Shown here in pieces: positions 1 to 7,387 of a stretch of 17,516 nt of DNA. Location: positions 1-17,516 of the forward strand of contig JAKPQT010000366.1 in the NCBI GenBank assembly GCA_029555885.1. The letters are read 5' to 3'. The DNA comes from Chloroflexota bacterium. GTDB taxonomy: Bacteria > Chloroflexota > Anaerolineae > CG2-30-64-16. The notes below the pieces were generated by a model, which was not told the origin of the DNA, ran no database searches, and saw only the letters and a list, made by a program, of their open reading frames with translations. A program made the translations under genes and the position numbers. Every line of letters begins with the position of its first letter. Position 1 is the stretch's first letter.

Positions 1-123
1 CAGCGGGCGCACCTCGGCGGTCGTCGCGGTGAAGCCGTGCAGCAGCAGCACGCCGTCCGGCCCGCCCTCCCAGAAAAAGCTATCACCTTCCAGGTGTGGA
101 TTGACCAGTTGAAGATCCGCCAC
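1..123 (-). CDS. alpha/beta hydrolase, N-terminal fragment (cut by window edge)
   Basis: Forty-one codons are visible from a GTG start, preceded by AAGGAGA about 5 bases upstream. The reading frame stays open to base 1. The peptide holds the stretch GVLLLHGFTATTAEVRPL, the first beta strand and His-Gly oxyanion-hole loop typical of carboxylesterase or monoacylglycerol-lipase-like alpha/beta hydrolases. The catalytic Ser, Asp and His lie outside the window, so substrate and exact family cannot be judged. It starts 14 bases after the stop of the LarA-like gene on the same strand, so the two are probably co-transcribed. An esterase or lactonase next to a hydroxy-acid racemase could supply its substrate, but that is inference. 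Confidence 0.8.
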   Translation of the reverse strand, partial: MADLQLVNPHLEGDSFFWEGGPDGVLLLHGFTATTAEVRPL

Positions 124-137
124 AGGGTCTCCTTATG

Positions 138-1397
138 TTAATTGTGATGCAAAACGGGGATCGTCGCATTGGCGATCGGCATGATGCCGATGCGCGCGTG
201 TGCAGGCAGGCCCGGCAAGGCCAGCGCCAGCGCCTCATCCAGGCTCGCGACCGGCTCCAGCAGCAGCCGGCGCACGAAGTCCGGCGCCATGTCCGAGAGG
301 AACAGCACACGCATCCGGCTGCCATCCCGCGCGAGCTGCCAGGCTTTGTGCGGCCCGATGCGGAAACCTTCACGGCTGTAACGCTCCAGGACCGCCGCGT
401 GCGAGGTCATGCTCGGCGCCAGGATCCATTCCTCGTAGGCCCGGCTGCCCGTCCCTTCCGGGCACGCGATGGCAAGAATGACCGTCCCGCCCTGGCGCAT
501 GACCGGCGAGGCATGGCCGAGCGCCTTCTGCCCCTGGTACAGGTTGATATCCTTCGGGTGGCCGCCTGCGGAGACAATCATCAGGTCGTACGGCGCATCC
601 ACCTCGCGCTGGTAGATGTCCCGCAGCAAGGGGATGCCGCGGCGCATCACGTCCACCGGGTCGCCGGCCAGTGCGTGGACGATACCCTTCTCCTCGTTGA
701 GCACCGCATTCAGCGCGTAGTCCACGCCGATGAGCCGCCCGATTTCCTCGACGTCCACCCGGCAGGGGTTGTCGTCGTAGCGGTTGATGCCGCTCCGGGG
801 ATCGGCCATCCACGCGTGGTTGGTATTGATGGTCTCCTGGGCGGTCACGCCGATCGCCGCGCTCTTGACGCCGCCGGAGAAACCCATGAACTGGTGCGGT
901 TCGATGTTGCCGGTGACGATGCGCAGCCCGGCTCCGTGCCAGCGGCGGTTGACGCGCACGGGGGTGCCGGCCGCAGTCTCGCCCACGTAGACCATCTGCT
1001 CGTCCGCGCGGCTGTCATGGCTGACAACCGGATAACGTGCGATGATCTCAGGCGGCAGGATGAGGGGGAAGTCCTCCGGCGGCATCGGGACGTGCGTGCC
1101 GGTGGCAATCAGCAGGGTGATGTCCACCGGAGCGAACCCGCGCGCCTCCAGCCGGCGCAGCAGGGGCGGCAGCAGGAGCGCGTGGGGTACGGGCCGGGTC
1201 TTGTCGTTGACCGCGATGACGACCGGGCCGGCCCTGTCGGGCAGGGGTGCAGCATCCAGCGCAGCCTCGATCAACGCCGCGGGGTCTGCCGCGGCGGGCA
1301 TCTCGCGCGGGGCGAGCAGCTCGACGGTCCAGCCCGCGCGCTCCGGCAGGCTGAACGTCAGTTCGCGTTTGCCGTATGGCAGCCGGTAAGTCAACAC
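138..1397 (-). CDS. LarA-like nickel-pincer racemase/epimerase (DUF2088 family)
   Basis: This predicted cytoplasmic protein of 419 residues matches the size of lactate racemase LarA (about 424). Numbered from the GTG at 1397, His102, His168, Lys178 and His194 have exactly the spacing of the LarA residues His108, His174, Lys184 and His200, the last two of which hold the nickel-pincer cofactor. The key segment is EPHQFMGFSGGVKS. A DKTR motif near residue 65 fits the Asp/Arg pair near position 72 in LarA. The family includes enzymes for lactate, malate and sugar acids, so the substrate is open. The GTG start is chosen because AGAAGG lies 5 bases upstream. The longer TTG start at 1448 lies inside the adjacent palindromic repeat. 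No larB, larC or larE cofactor genes occur in the window. It sits downstream of the AOR and MoaD-like genes on the same strand. Confidence 0.88.
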   Translation of the reverse strand: MLTYRLPYGKRELTFSLPERAGWTVELLAPREMPAAADPAALIEAALDAAPLPDRAGPVVIAVNDKTRPVPHALLLPPLLRRLEARGFAPVDITLLIATGTHVPMPPEDFPLILPPEIIARYPVVSHDSRADEQMVYVGETAAGTPVRVNRRWHGAGLRIVTGNIEPHQFMGFSGGVKSAAIGVTAQETINTNHAWMADPRSGINRYDDNPCRVDVEEIGRLIGVDYALNAVLNEEKGIVHALAGDPVDVMRRGIPLLRDIYQREVDAPYDLMIVSAGGHPKDINLYQGQKALGHASPVMRQGGTVILAIACPEGTGSRAYEEWILAPSMTSHAAVLERYSREGFRIGPHKAWQLARDGSRMRVLFLSDMAPDFVRRLLLEPVASLDEALALALPGLPAHARIGIMPIANATIPVLHHN

Positions 1398-1421
1398 TAC
1401 GACCTTCTTTCCGTACGATAG

Positions 1422-1494
1422 CTCACGCAAAGACGCAGAGGACGCCAAGGATAATCAGTTCAGCAACTTTGCGCACTCTGCGCCTTTGCGTGAG
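1422..1494. repeat. Imperfect palindromic repeat, copy 1 (CGCAAAGACGC family)
   Basis: The left arm at 1422-1450 and right arm at 1465-1494 are imperfect inverted complements, both ending in CTCACGCAAAG read from the outside, with a loop of about 14 bases. The arm sequence matches the repeat between hisG and hisD at 11614-11689. It lies between the MoaD-like and LarA-like genes. No transposase is linked to it, so it is best described as a dispersed REP-like or MITE-like palindrome. Confidence 0.75.
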
Positions 1495-1500
1495 GGCCGC

Positions 1501-1728
1501 TTACCCCCCGCCCATGGGCGGAAAGAACTCCACCCGGTCGCCGGGGTGCGCAACCTCGTCCAGCTCCGCCAGCCGCCGGTTGACCGCGACGAACGCGACC
1601 TCACCGAGGGGCAGGCCCAGCCGCTCGGCCAGGGTGCGCAGCGTCAGCGGGACGGCGTCGGGCCATTCGATCCACGACCGCCGCTCCGCGTCATAGAAGC
1701 TCAGATGCCCGCCGAGGTGAATGTGCAT
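1501..1728 (-). CDS. MoaD/ThiS-family small beta-grasp protein
   Basis: This 75-residue protein ends in FFPPMGGG. The C-terminal Gly-Gly tail after a VEFFPP strand is the signature of MoaD-type ubiquitin-fold sulfur carriers, whose terminal glycine is thiocarboxylated for molybdopterin dithiolene synthesis. The ATG at 1728 lies 2 bases after the AOR stop codon, so translational coupling is likely. This start gives the usual MoaD length; the upstream in-frame ATG near 1806 lies inside the AOR coding region. MoaD-like genes next to tungsten AOR genes are a recurrent arrangement, and a dedicated role in tungstopterin supply is the natural inference. It could instead donate sulfur elsewhere; no MoaE or adenylating enzyme is in the window. 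Confidence 0.87.
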   Translation of the reverse strand: MHIHLGGHLSFYDAERRSWIEWPDAVPLTLRTLAERLGLPLGEVAFVAVNRRLAELDEVAHPGDRVEFFPPMGGG

Positions 1729-1730
1729 GA

Positions 1731-3626
1731 TTACAGGTCGGCGGCCCACTCGATGCCCAGCGCGGCCAGCTTCCCGCGGGTCGGCATGGTCGTCTGCGGG
1801 TCCCAACCTTTGATTTCGTACAGGTCGGTCAGCGCGCGGGCGAAGTCGTCCTTCGGATACGCCACGCCCGCCAGCGCACCGCCTTCCAACGGCTCGAACA
1901 GCCGCGCAGGCAGCGTGTCATCTGCGCGGCTGAACCCCTCCCGCACGTTGAAGATGCGCGCCAGGTTGGTCGCGCGCTCGCCCGTCTGCAGCAGTTCCTC
2001 GACGGTCACGTCCCACCCTGTCGCGGCATGGACGACACCCACCACTTCGTCCACCGAGATGAATGACCGGGGGGCCGGGCCGAAGTAGCACAGCCCGACG
2101 ACACGCTCCAGGCTGCTCCAGTTTTCGAGCAGCGCATAGGCCGCGACCTTCTTGCGGCTCAGGTCGCGCGGGGCCAGCGACTCGCGGATGCCCAGCGGCA
2201 ACGCGCCCTTGAAGCCGGCCGATTCGGGGTTCGCCAGCATCGGGTCATGGAACGCAGTGAGGTGATCTGCGCCCGTCTCGGAGACGGCGTAGCCCAGCCC
2301 CACGCCCACCTTGCCTCGCGGGTCGTGCATCGGCAGTTCCTGGCCCTTGACCTCGATAGCGAAGTAACGCGCGTCGCCGCCGATGACCTCCGCGGCGCGC
2401 CGCGAGCCCTCGGCCAGCAGGTTGCCGATGCCCTCGCGCCGTGCGATCAGCTCCACGCAGCGCACCATCGCTTCCGCATTGCCGAACCGCAGGTCCAGCC
2501 CGCCGGTGTCCTCCGGCCCGATCAGCCCATGCTCGAAGCACTCCATCGCAAAGGCAATCGTCGCGCTGGTCGAGATGGCATCCAGCGTGTAGCGGTTGCA
2601 CAGCTCGTTCGCCTTGGCGACGGCCTGCAGGTCATCCACCATGCAGTTCGACCCGAACCCGGCCACCGCCTCATACTCCGGCCCCCCGTACGCGCTGCTC
2701 ACCTGGTAGCGGTCATCCACCCCAACCTCGCGCTTGCAGCGCACCGCGCACGCATAGCAGCTGCGCCGCGCAGTCAGGATCTCCCGCTCGTAGGCCTCCC
2801 AGCGCAGATTGTCTGCGCCCTCGAACGCGCCGCTGCGGAAGTTGCGCGTGGGCAGGATGCCCGCAGCGTTCAGCCCGGCGGTCAGCCCCGGCGTGCCTTT
2901 CTCCTGCAGGTCCCAGCTCTGCGGATGCTGCTTGACCAGCTTCGCCAGCCGCTTGCCGAGGTCAGCGACGGCATCGGGGTCGCGCGCGAGGCTCAGATAC
3001 TTGTCCGACCCGCGCACGGCGATGGCCTTCAGCCGCTTGGAGCCCATCACCGCGCCCATGCCTGTGCGCCCGTTGAAGTGGCGCAGGTCGTTGGTCAGCG
3101 CGGCGAACCGCACGAGGTTCTCGCCGCCCGGTCCGATCTGTAGGACGCGGGTCAGCTTGTCGCCCAGCTCGGCACGGATGGTCGCCTGGGCTTCCTCCGG
3201 TTCGCGGCCCCACAGGTGGCCCGCGTCGCGCAGCTCCGCCCGGTCGTCCTGCACGGACAGGTAGACCGGCTCCGCGGCCTGCCCGGTCACGACGATGGCT
3301 TCCCAGCCGGCCATCTTGAGTTCCGGCCCCCAGAAGCCGCCCGCCTCCGACTCGCCGTAGGCGCCCGTCAGCGGGGAGCGCGCGGCCGCGGTGAAACGGG
3401 TGGCGGTCGAGAAGGGTGCGCCGGTGAGCAGCCCGTTTGCCAGGACCAGGACGTTGTCCGGGCCGAACGGATCCGCGCCTCGCGGCATGTGCTTCAGCAG
3501 GAGATATGCGGCTAGGGCGCGGCCGCCCGGATAGAGCCGGTAGTCCGCCTCGCTGATGGTCTCGGTGTGCAGGCTGCCGGTCGTCAGGTCAACGTACAGA
3601 ATCTTGCCGGTGAAACCGTAGGTCAT
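1731..3626 (-). CDS. Tungsten-containing aldehyde:ferredoxin oxidoreductase
   Basis: A 631-residue protein of normal AOR length. AOR enzymes oxidise aldehydes to carboxylic acids with ferredoxin, using a tungsten bis-pterin and one [4Fe-4S] cluster. The cluster ligands are visible: Cys290, Cys293 and Cys297 in CYACAVRC and the distant Cys513 in VVGLCYFG. This mirrors Cys288/291/295/494 of the Pyrococcus furiosus enzyme. The N-terminal domain carries the expected pterin-binding region (PGGRALAAYLL, FNGRTGMGAVMGSKRLKAI). GPEYE near 316 and TGADHL near 451 match the active-site Glu and His segments. No signal peptide is seen. The upstream sequence has GAGATGAG before the ATG. It is followed within 2 bases by a MoaD-like gene. 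Specific substrate (AOR, FOR, GAPOR or benzoyl-type) cannot be told. Confidence 0.93.
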   Translation of the reverse strand: MTYGFTGKILYVDLTTGSLHTETISEADYRLYPGGRALAAYLLLKHMPRGADPFGPDNVLVLANGLLTGAPFSTATRFTAAARSPLTGAYGESEAGGFWGPELKMAGWEAIVVTGQAAEPVYLSVQDDRAELRDAGHLWGREPEEAQATIRAELGDKLTRVLQIGPGGENLVRFAALTNDLRHFNGRTGMGAVMGSKRLKAIAVRGSDKYLSLARDPDAVADLGKRLAKLVKQHPQSWDLQEKGTPGLTAGLNAAGILPTRNFRSGAFEGADNLRWEAYEREILTARRSCYACAVRCKREVGVDDRYQVSSAYGGPEYEAVAGFGSNCMVDDLQAVAKANELCNRYTLDAISTSATIAFAMECFEHGLIGPEDTGGLDLRFGNAEAMVRCVELIARREGIGNLLAEGSRRAAEVIGGDARYFAIEVKGQELPMHDPRGKVGVGLGYAVSETGADHLTAFHDPMLANPESAGFKGALPLGIRESLAPRDLSRKKVAAYALLENWSSLERVVGLCYFGPAPRSFISVDEVVGVVHAATGWDVTVEELLQTGERATNLARIFNVREGFSRADDTLPARLFEPLEGGALAGVAYPKDDFARALTDLYEIKGWDPQTTMPTRGKLAALGIEWAADL

Positions 3627-3681
3627 AGCATCATCTCATCTCATGGAATGAGCCGTAGTTTATCACATTCTGCCCCTTTTC

Positions 3682-4677
3682 CTAGCCCCAGCCTTCCGCG
3701 GCCACCTGCGCGGCGAAACGCGCGTTGGCTGCGCGCAGCGCACTCTCCGATTCGATGCCGCGCGCAAGCGCCCAGCCGACGAGGCTGAACAGCGCATCGC
3801 CCAACATCTCCGGCGTGACCTCCGCGTCAGGCGAGAGCGCGGCCAGCGCGGCCCAGGGCTCGGCATCAGGCGTGTGCGGGCGGAGCCGCGACATGCGGTC
3901 GAGATAGGACTCGGCCTGGGCCAGCGCGGGCAGCCCCGCGGGGACGCCTGCGAGAGGCGAACGCTGCTTCTCACCGTTCTGTGCGCGCTCCGCCGCCTTG
4001 ATCGCCTCCCAGTTCGCGAGCACTTCGTCCGTACCGCTGACCACCTCATCGCCAAAGACATGGGGATGGCGGCGGATGAGCTTCGTAACGATCCGGTCAA
4101 TTACCTCAGGCAGCCGGAACAGGCCTTCCTCAGCAGCAATCTGCGCCTGGAGCGCCACCTGGAGCAGCAGGTCGCCCTGCTCTTCCAGAACCTTCTGCGG
4201 TTTGCCGCTGTCCAGCGCAGCCAGCAGCTCGTAGCTCTCCTCCAGCAGCGACGCGCGCAGCTTGTCCCACGTCAGCGCGCGGTCCCACGGGCAGCCGTCC
4301 GGCGCACGCAGCCGCGCGGCGACGTTCTGCAGGGCCTCGAAGGTCGCGGCCATCGCGCGCTGCGGCAGGAAGATGTCCAGAGAGGTCTCACCTGCACCTG
4401 TCGCGTCCTCAGCCAGCGCGGCCAGCGTTGTCTCCCGGCGCCGCCCACTCATTAGGAGCACAACGGGGTGCTCGGACGGATACGCCTGCAGCAGGACGGC
4501 CGCAAGGCGAGGCAATTCGGCGGATGTCGCAGCCAGTACGAGGACGGGCTGGGCCGGGTCGAGCTGCGGATAGTGCTGGCGGGCCAGGGCGCCGGCATGG
4601 AGCAGTTGCAGGGTTTCCAGTTCGGGCGCGTCAAGCTGCTGCAGCGCCGTGGTGACATCAGCGGGCGTGAATGGCAT
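3682..4677 (-). CDS. mazG: MazG-type NTP pyrophosphohydrolase with partial methylase-like N-terminus
   Basis: Residues about 115-230 form a clear MazG domain: RLRAPDGCPWDRALTWDKLR, the metal-binding Glu cluster EESYE (Glu146, 147, 150) and EEQGD (Glu166, Asp169), then KLIRRHPHVFGDE and NWEAIKAAER. MazG hydrolyses (d)NTPs to monophosphate and pyrophosphate and acts as house cleaning. Residues about 20-78 (LQLLHAGALARQHYP, YPSEHPVVLLMSG) resemble the C-terminal end of the tetrapyrrole-methylase domain fused to MazG in YabN-like proteins, but the SAM-binding front half is absent. The C-terminal 100 residues are a weaker second helical region. The start is well supported, with GGAGGT 5 bases before the ATG and a TATAAT box just upstream. 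AOR follows 55 bases downstream on the same strand. Confidence 0.9.
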   Translation of the reverse strand: MPFTPADVTTALQQLDAPELETLQLLHAGALARQHYPQLDPAQPVLVLAATSAELPRLAAVLLQAYPSEHPVVLLMSGRRRETTLAALAEDATGAGETSLDIFLPQRAMAATFEALQNVAARLRAPDGCPWDRALTWDKLRASLLEESYELLAALDSGKPQKVLEEQGDLLLQVALQAQIAAEEGLFRLPEVIDRIVTKLIRRHPHVFGDEVVSGTDEVLANWEAIKAAERAQNGEKQRSPLAGVPAGLPALAQAESYLDRMSRLRPHTPDAEPWAALAALSPDAEVTPEMLGDALFSLVGWALARGIESESALRAANARFAAQVAAEGWG

Positions 4678-4695
4678 GGGCTACCTCCGGAGGGG

Positions 4696-4724
4696 ATTAT
4701 AGCCGCCGTACGGCTTTGGGCGAA
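4696..4724 (-). promoter_or_regulatory. Candidate promoter for mazG
   Basis: On the minus strand a perfect TATAAT (4696-4701) is preceded by a weak TTCGCC (4719-4724) with 17-base spacing. The predicted start near 4689 would give a leader of about a dozen bases carrying the GGAGGT ribosome site at 4683-4688. It lies back to back with a promoter for the aldo/keto reductase. Confidence 0.55.
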
Positions 4725-4745
4725 ATAGACCCATTGTGCTATATT
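4716..4745 (+). promoter_or_regulatory. Candidate promoter for the aldo/keto reductase gene
   Basis: TTGGGC (4716-4721), 18 bases, then TATATT (4740-4745). Transcription would begin near 4752, downstream of the first in-frame GTG at 4736. This supports the ATG at 4796 as the true start. It overlaps the mazG promoter on the other strand. Confidence 0.5.
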
Positions 4746-4795
4746 CCGCCGCGGCTTTTCGCCGCGCTGTCATCGCCGCCCAGAGGTTCATCACC

Positions 4796-5782
4796 ATGCC
4801 CGACCCGCATCTGCTCATCCACCGACCCATCGGCCGCACCGGCCTGACAACCCCCGCGCTGAGCTTCGGCGCGGCTCCGCTCGGCACGTTGAGCTATCTC
4901 AACAGCGTCGATTCCGATGCGGAGGCCGTCGAGGCCATCCGGCACGCGCTCGACGCAGGCATCTCCCTGTTCGACACCGCGCCGTCGTATGGCGAAGGGA
5001 CGAGCGAACGGCGCCTCGGCCTGGCGTTGAGCGGCGTACCGCGCGATAGGTTCGTGCTGGAGACGAAGGTCGTCAGCCGGATGGCGGACGTTCTGCCGGA
5101 CTACAGCCGCAATGGCGTGCTACGCAGCCTCGCAGAGAGCCTGGACCGGCTGCGTCTCGACCGGATCGACATTGCATTGATGCACGATCCGGAGCAGCGC
5201 TACCGGGAGGCGCTGGACGTCGTCTATCCTGTGCTCGCGGAGCTGCGCAGGGCGGGCGCGCTGCGGGCCATCGGGGTCGGCATGATGAATCAGTGGCGCA
5301 CGCTGATGGACTTTGCGCGCGACGGAGATTTCGACTGTTTCCTGCTGGCCGGGAGATATCACCTGCTGGAACAGGATGCGCTGCCATTCCTGGACCTGTG
5401 TCACGAGCGGGGGATTGCCGTGCTGCTCGGCGCGGTCTACGCGACGGGCATCCTGGCGACCGGCGCGGTGCCGGGCGCGCGCTACGAGTATCGCGAAGCG
5501 CCGCCGCCCATCCTGGAGCGCGTGCGCCGCATCGAGGCCATCTGCGCGGCGCACCGCGTCCCGCTCAACGCGGCCGCGCTCCAGTTTCCGCTCGCCCACC
5601 CGGCTGTGACATCGCTCGTAGTCGGCATGCAGCGGCCCGCGGAGGCGGATGCCAACCTCGCTGCGCTGGCGCATCCCATCCCCGCCGCGCTCTGGGCTGA
5701 CCTGCGCACCGCGGGCCTGCTGGACGAACGCGCGCCGTTGCCGGGGTTCGCCTACCGCGTGAACAGCGTCCCCCGCACGTAG
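4796..5782 (+). CDS. Aldo/keto reductase, aldose (fucose-type) 1-dehydrogenase-like
   Basis: A 328-residue soluble TIM-barrel oxidoreductase. The catalytic tetrad is complete: Asp60 and Tyr65 in DTAPSYGEG, Lys91 in ETKVV and His130 in LMHDPE. The middle region (AGRYHLLEQDALPFLDLC, then GAVYATGILATG) resembles D-threo-aldose/L-fucose 1-dehydrogenases, which oxidise a free sugar to its lactone. Substrate is therefore a family-based guess. The ATG at 4796 is chosen over the upstream GTG at 4736, because the latter would lie upstream of the likely transcription start and adds a non-conserved tail. AGAGG lies about 9 bases before the ATG. The 3' end overlaps the convergent SDR gene by 31 bases. 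Confidence 0.88.
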   Translation: MPDPHLLIHRPIGRTGLTTPALSFGAAPLGTLSYLNSVDSDAEAVEAIRHALDAGISLFDTAPSYGEGTSERRLGLALSGVPRDRFVLETKVVSRMADVLPDYSRNGVLRSLAESLDRLRLDRIDIALMHDPEQRYREALDVVYPVLAELRRAGALRAIGVGMMNQWRTLMDFARDGDFDCFLLAGRYHLLEQDALPFLDLCHERGIAVLLGAVYATGILATGAVPGARYEYREAPPPILERVRRIEAICAAHRVPLNAAALQFPLAHPAVTSLVVGMQRPAEADANLAALAHPIPAALWADLRTAGLLDERAPLPGFAYRVNSVPRT

Positions 5783-6498
5783 TCTGCCTCGTCGCTCGCC
5801 AGGAAGGCCAGCACACGCGCGATGCCATCCGGGCTGCCCATCTCCTGCCGCGCTCGCGCCACTGCGACCTCTGGGTCGCGGCCCTCCCGCACGGCCTGCG
5901 CGGCCACCACGCTGAGCTTCATGGCCGTCACGATCTCACCGGGGCAGATAACGTTGACGCGCACCCCGCGCGGGGCGAGCCGCGCAGCCAGGGTCATCCC
6001 CAGCCCGTTGACGCCGCCCTTGCTCGTCCCGTAGGCCAGCGATGAGCTGGGGCCGCTGACGCCTGCGCCGGACGCAATCAGAAGCATCACGCCATGCCCG
6101 CCGGTGGCGAGCAGGGGCGTGGCATACTTCGCACAGAGGAACGTGCCCTTGACGTTGATATCGATCACCGACGTGAACTCGTCCAGGGTCATTTCCTCCG
6201 GCTGCAGGAAGGCGCCCTTCAACACGCCCGCCGCGCAGATGAGCACGTCGAGCTTGCCGTGGCGCTGGCCCAGCCCGGCCATTAACACCCGTACCTGAGC
6301 CTCGTCTGCGACATCCACCTCCGCAAACCGCGCCCGGCCGCCCGCGGCGCGAATCTCCGCGGCAACCTGTTCGCCGGCCTCACGATTCAGGTCCACAATC
6401 TCCACTGCCGCCCCGCGCGCGGCGCACAGCCGCGCGGTCGCCGCGCCGATGCCCTGCGCGCCGCCGGTAATCAGTATGGTTTTGCCTTGCAGGTCCAT
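5752..6498 (-). CDS. Short-chain dehydrogenase/reductase (SDR)
   Basis: A 248-residue classical SDR. The Rossmann glycine motif TGGAQGIG (11-18) is followed by Asp36 at the end of beta-2, which favours NAD over NADP. The catalytic residues are Asn115 (INVKG), Ser143 (IASGAG), and Tyr156 with Lys160 (YGTSK). It ends in DYVRGTLFTR, without the usual hydrophobic GG-containing tail, but the fold is otherwise complete. It is the third gene of the minus-strand operon, 9 bases after the isomerase-like gene, with GAGGG upstream. The context suggests oxidation of a sugar or sugar acid hydroxyl. The last 31 bases overlap the convergent aldo/keto reductase gene. Confidence 0.9.
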   Translation of the reverse strand: MDLQGKTILITGGAQGIGAATARLCAARGAAVEIVDLNREAGEQVAAEIRAAGGRARFAEVDVADEAQVRVLMAGLGQRHGKLDVLICAAGVLKGAFLQPEEMTLDEFTSVIDINVKGTFLCAKYATPLLATGGHGVMLLIASGAGVSGPSSSLAYGTSKGGVNGLGMTLAARLAPRGVRVNVICPGEIVTAMKLSVVAAQAVREGRDPEVAVARARQEMGSPDGIARVLAFLASDEADYVRGTLFTR

Positions 6499-6507
6499 GG
6501 GTGTCCC

Positions 6508-7371
6508 TCACGTGCGAATGGTGATGCCGAGTTGGGCGGCCTTTGCGCGCACGAACTGTGCGGCGCGCGGGACCAGACTCTCCGGCAGGTGTTCGACGAT
6601 GGCGTACCCATCCGGCAGCAGCGCCTCGAAGCCGGTCAGCGTCCGGTTCCAGTCGAGGATACCGTCGCCGGGCACGGTCTCGCTGATGTGGACGACGTGC
6701 CGGTCCTCGATATAAACATCCTTCAGATGCGCGGCCGCGAAGTACGGGCCGAGCTGGTCGAAAAGGTCGTCCAGCAAGCGACCGGTGTGGAACGCGGTCT
6801 GGATGTCGGGGATGAAGTTGACTGCATCGAAGTTGGCTTTGATCCACGCCGAGCCCACCCGTTCGATGATCCGCCGCACCCGGGTTGGGCTGTCCAAGAT
6901 GGTCGTGACGTGACACTCCAGACAGACCGGCACGCCATACGTCTCGCACGCGGGCACGGTCTCCTGCAGCGTCCGGATGAGCCGGTCTTCCGTCGCCGCG
7001 ATATGGTTATCGGGATGGGGCCAGTACGAGCCGCGCGGGTTGAGGCTGCCGGCCCCGGTCAGCACCATGCCCGCGCCCAAGTCCGCGGCCACGCGCACCG
7101 CATGGCGCAAGGTCTGGACCGCGCCGCGGCGCACGGTCTCATCCGGCGCGACCAACGGCTGCTGCCAGCCCCAGGACTGGACGACGCGGATGCCGTGATC
7201 GGCCAGCACATCGCGGACGCGGTGCAACTCGGCAGCGGGGAACGTCGCTGCGCTGCCAAGAAAGTGGGTGACGACGCCCGTAAAGCCCATGCCCGCGATG
7301 CGGGCGGCGAGCTGATCGTTGACTTCAGCGGTGTCCCGGGTGACCGGGCCGCCGGAAACGCCCAAGCGCAT
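6508..7371 (-). CDS. Sugar phosphate isomerase/epimerase-like TIM-barrel protein
   Basis: A 287-residue protein of the AP-endonuclease-2/xylose-isomerase-like TIM-barrel superfamily. Candidate metal ligands fall in the expected strand ends: Glu in CLECHV, Asp in NFDAVNF, His in AAHLKD and Glu in IVEHLP. The family contains isomerases, epimerases, dehydratases and inosose-type enzymes, so no reaction is assigned. AGGAGGTC lies 4 bases before the ATG, a strong ribosome site. It starts 16 bases after the glycoside-hydrolase-like gene and ends 9 bases before the SDR gene, so the three form one operon. Confidence 0.87.
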   Translation of the reverse strand: MRLGVSGGPVTRDTAEVNDQLAARIAGMGFTGVVTHFLGSAATFPAAELHRVRDVLADHGIRVVQSWGWQQPLVAPDETVRRGAVQTLRHAVRVAADLGAGMVLTGAGSLNPRGSYWPHPDNHIAATEDRLIRTLQETVPACETYGVPVCLECHVTTILDSPTRVRRIIERVGSAWIKANFDAVNFIPDIQTAFHTGRLLDDLFDQLGPYFAAAHLKDVYIEDRHVVHISETVPGDGILDWNRTLTGFEALLPDGYAIVEHLPESLVPRAAQFVRAKAAQLGITIRT

Positions 7372-7387
7372 GAATGACCTCCTGTAC

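Noticed and set aside
135..1421. Plus-strand open frame of 428 codons
   Set aside because: Antisense to the LarA-like gene, whose nickel-pincer residues are in perfect register. The plus frame has no recognisable domain.
1398..1448. TTG start for the LarA-like gene at 1448
   Set aside because: It lies inside the palindromic repeat and has no ribosome site, while the GTG at 1397 has AGAAGG at proper distance and gives a LarA-like length.
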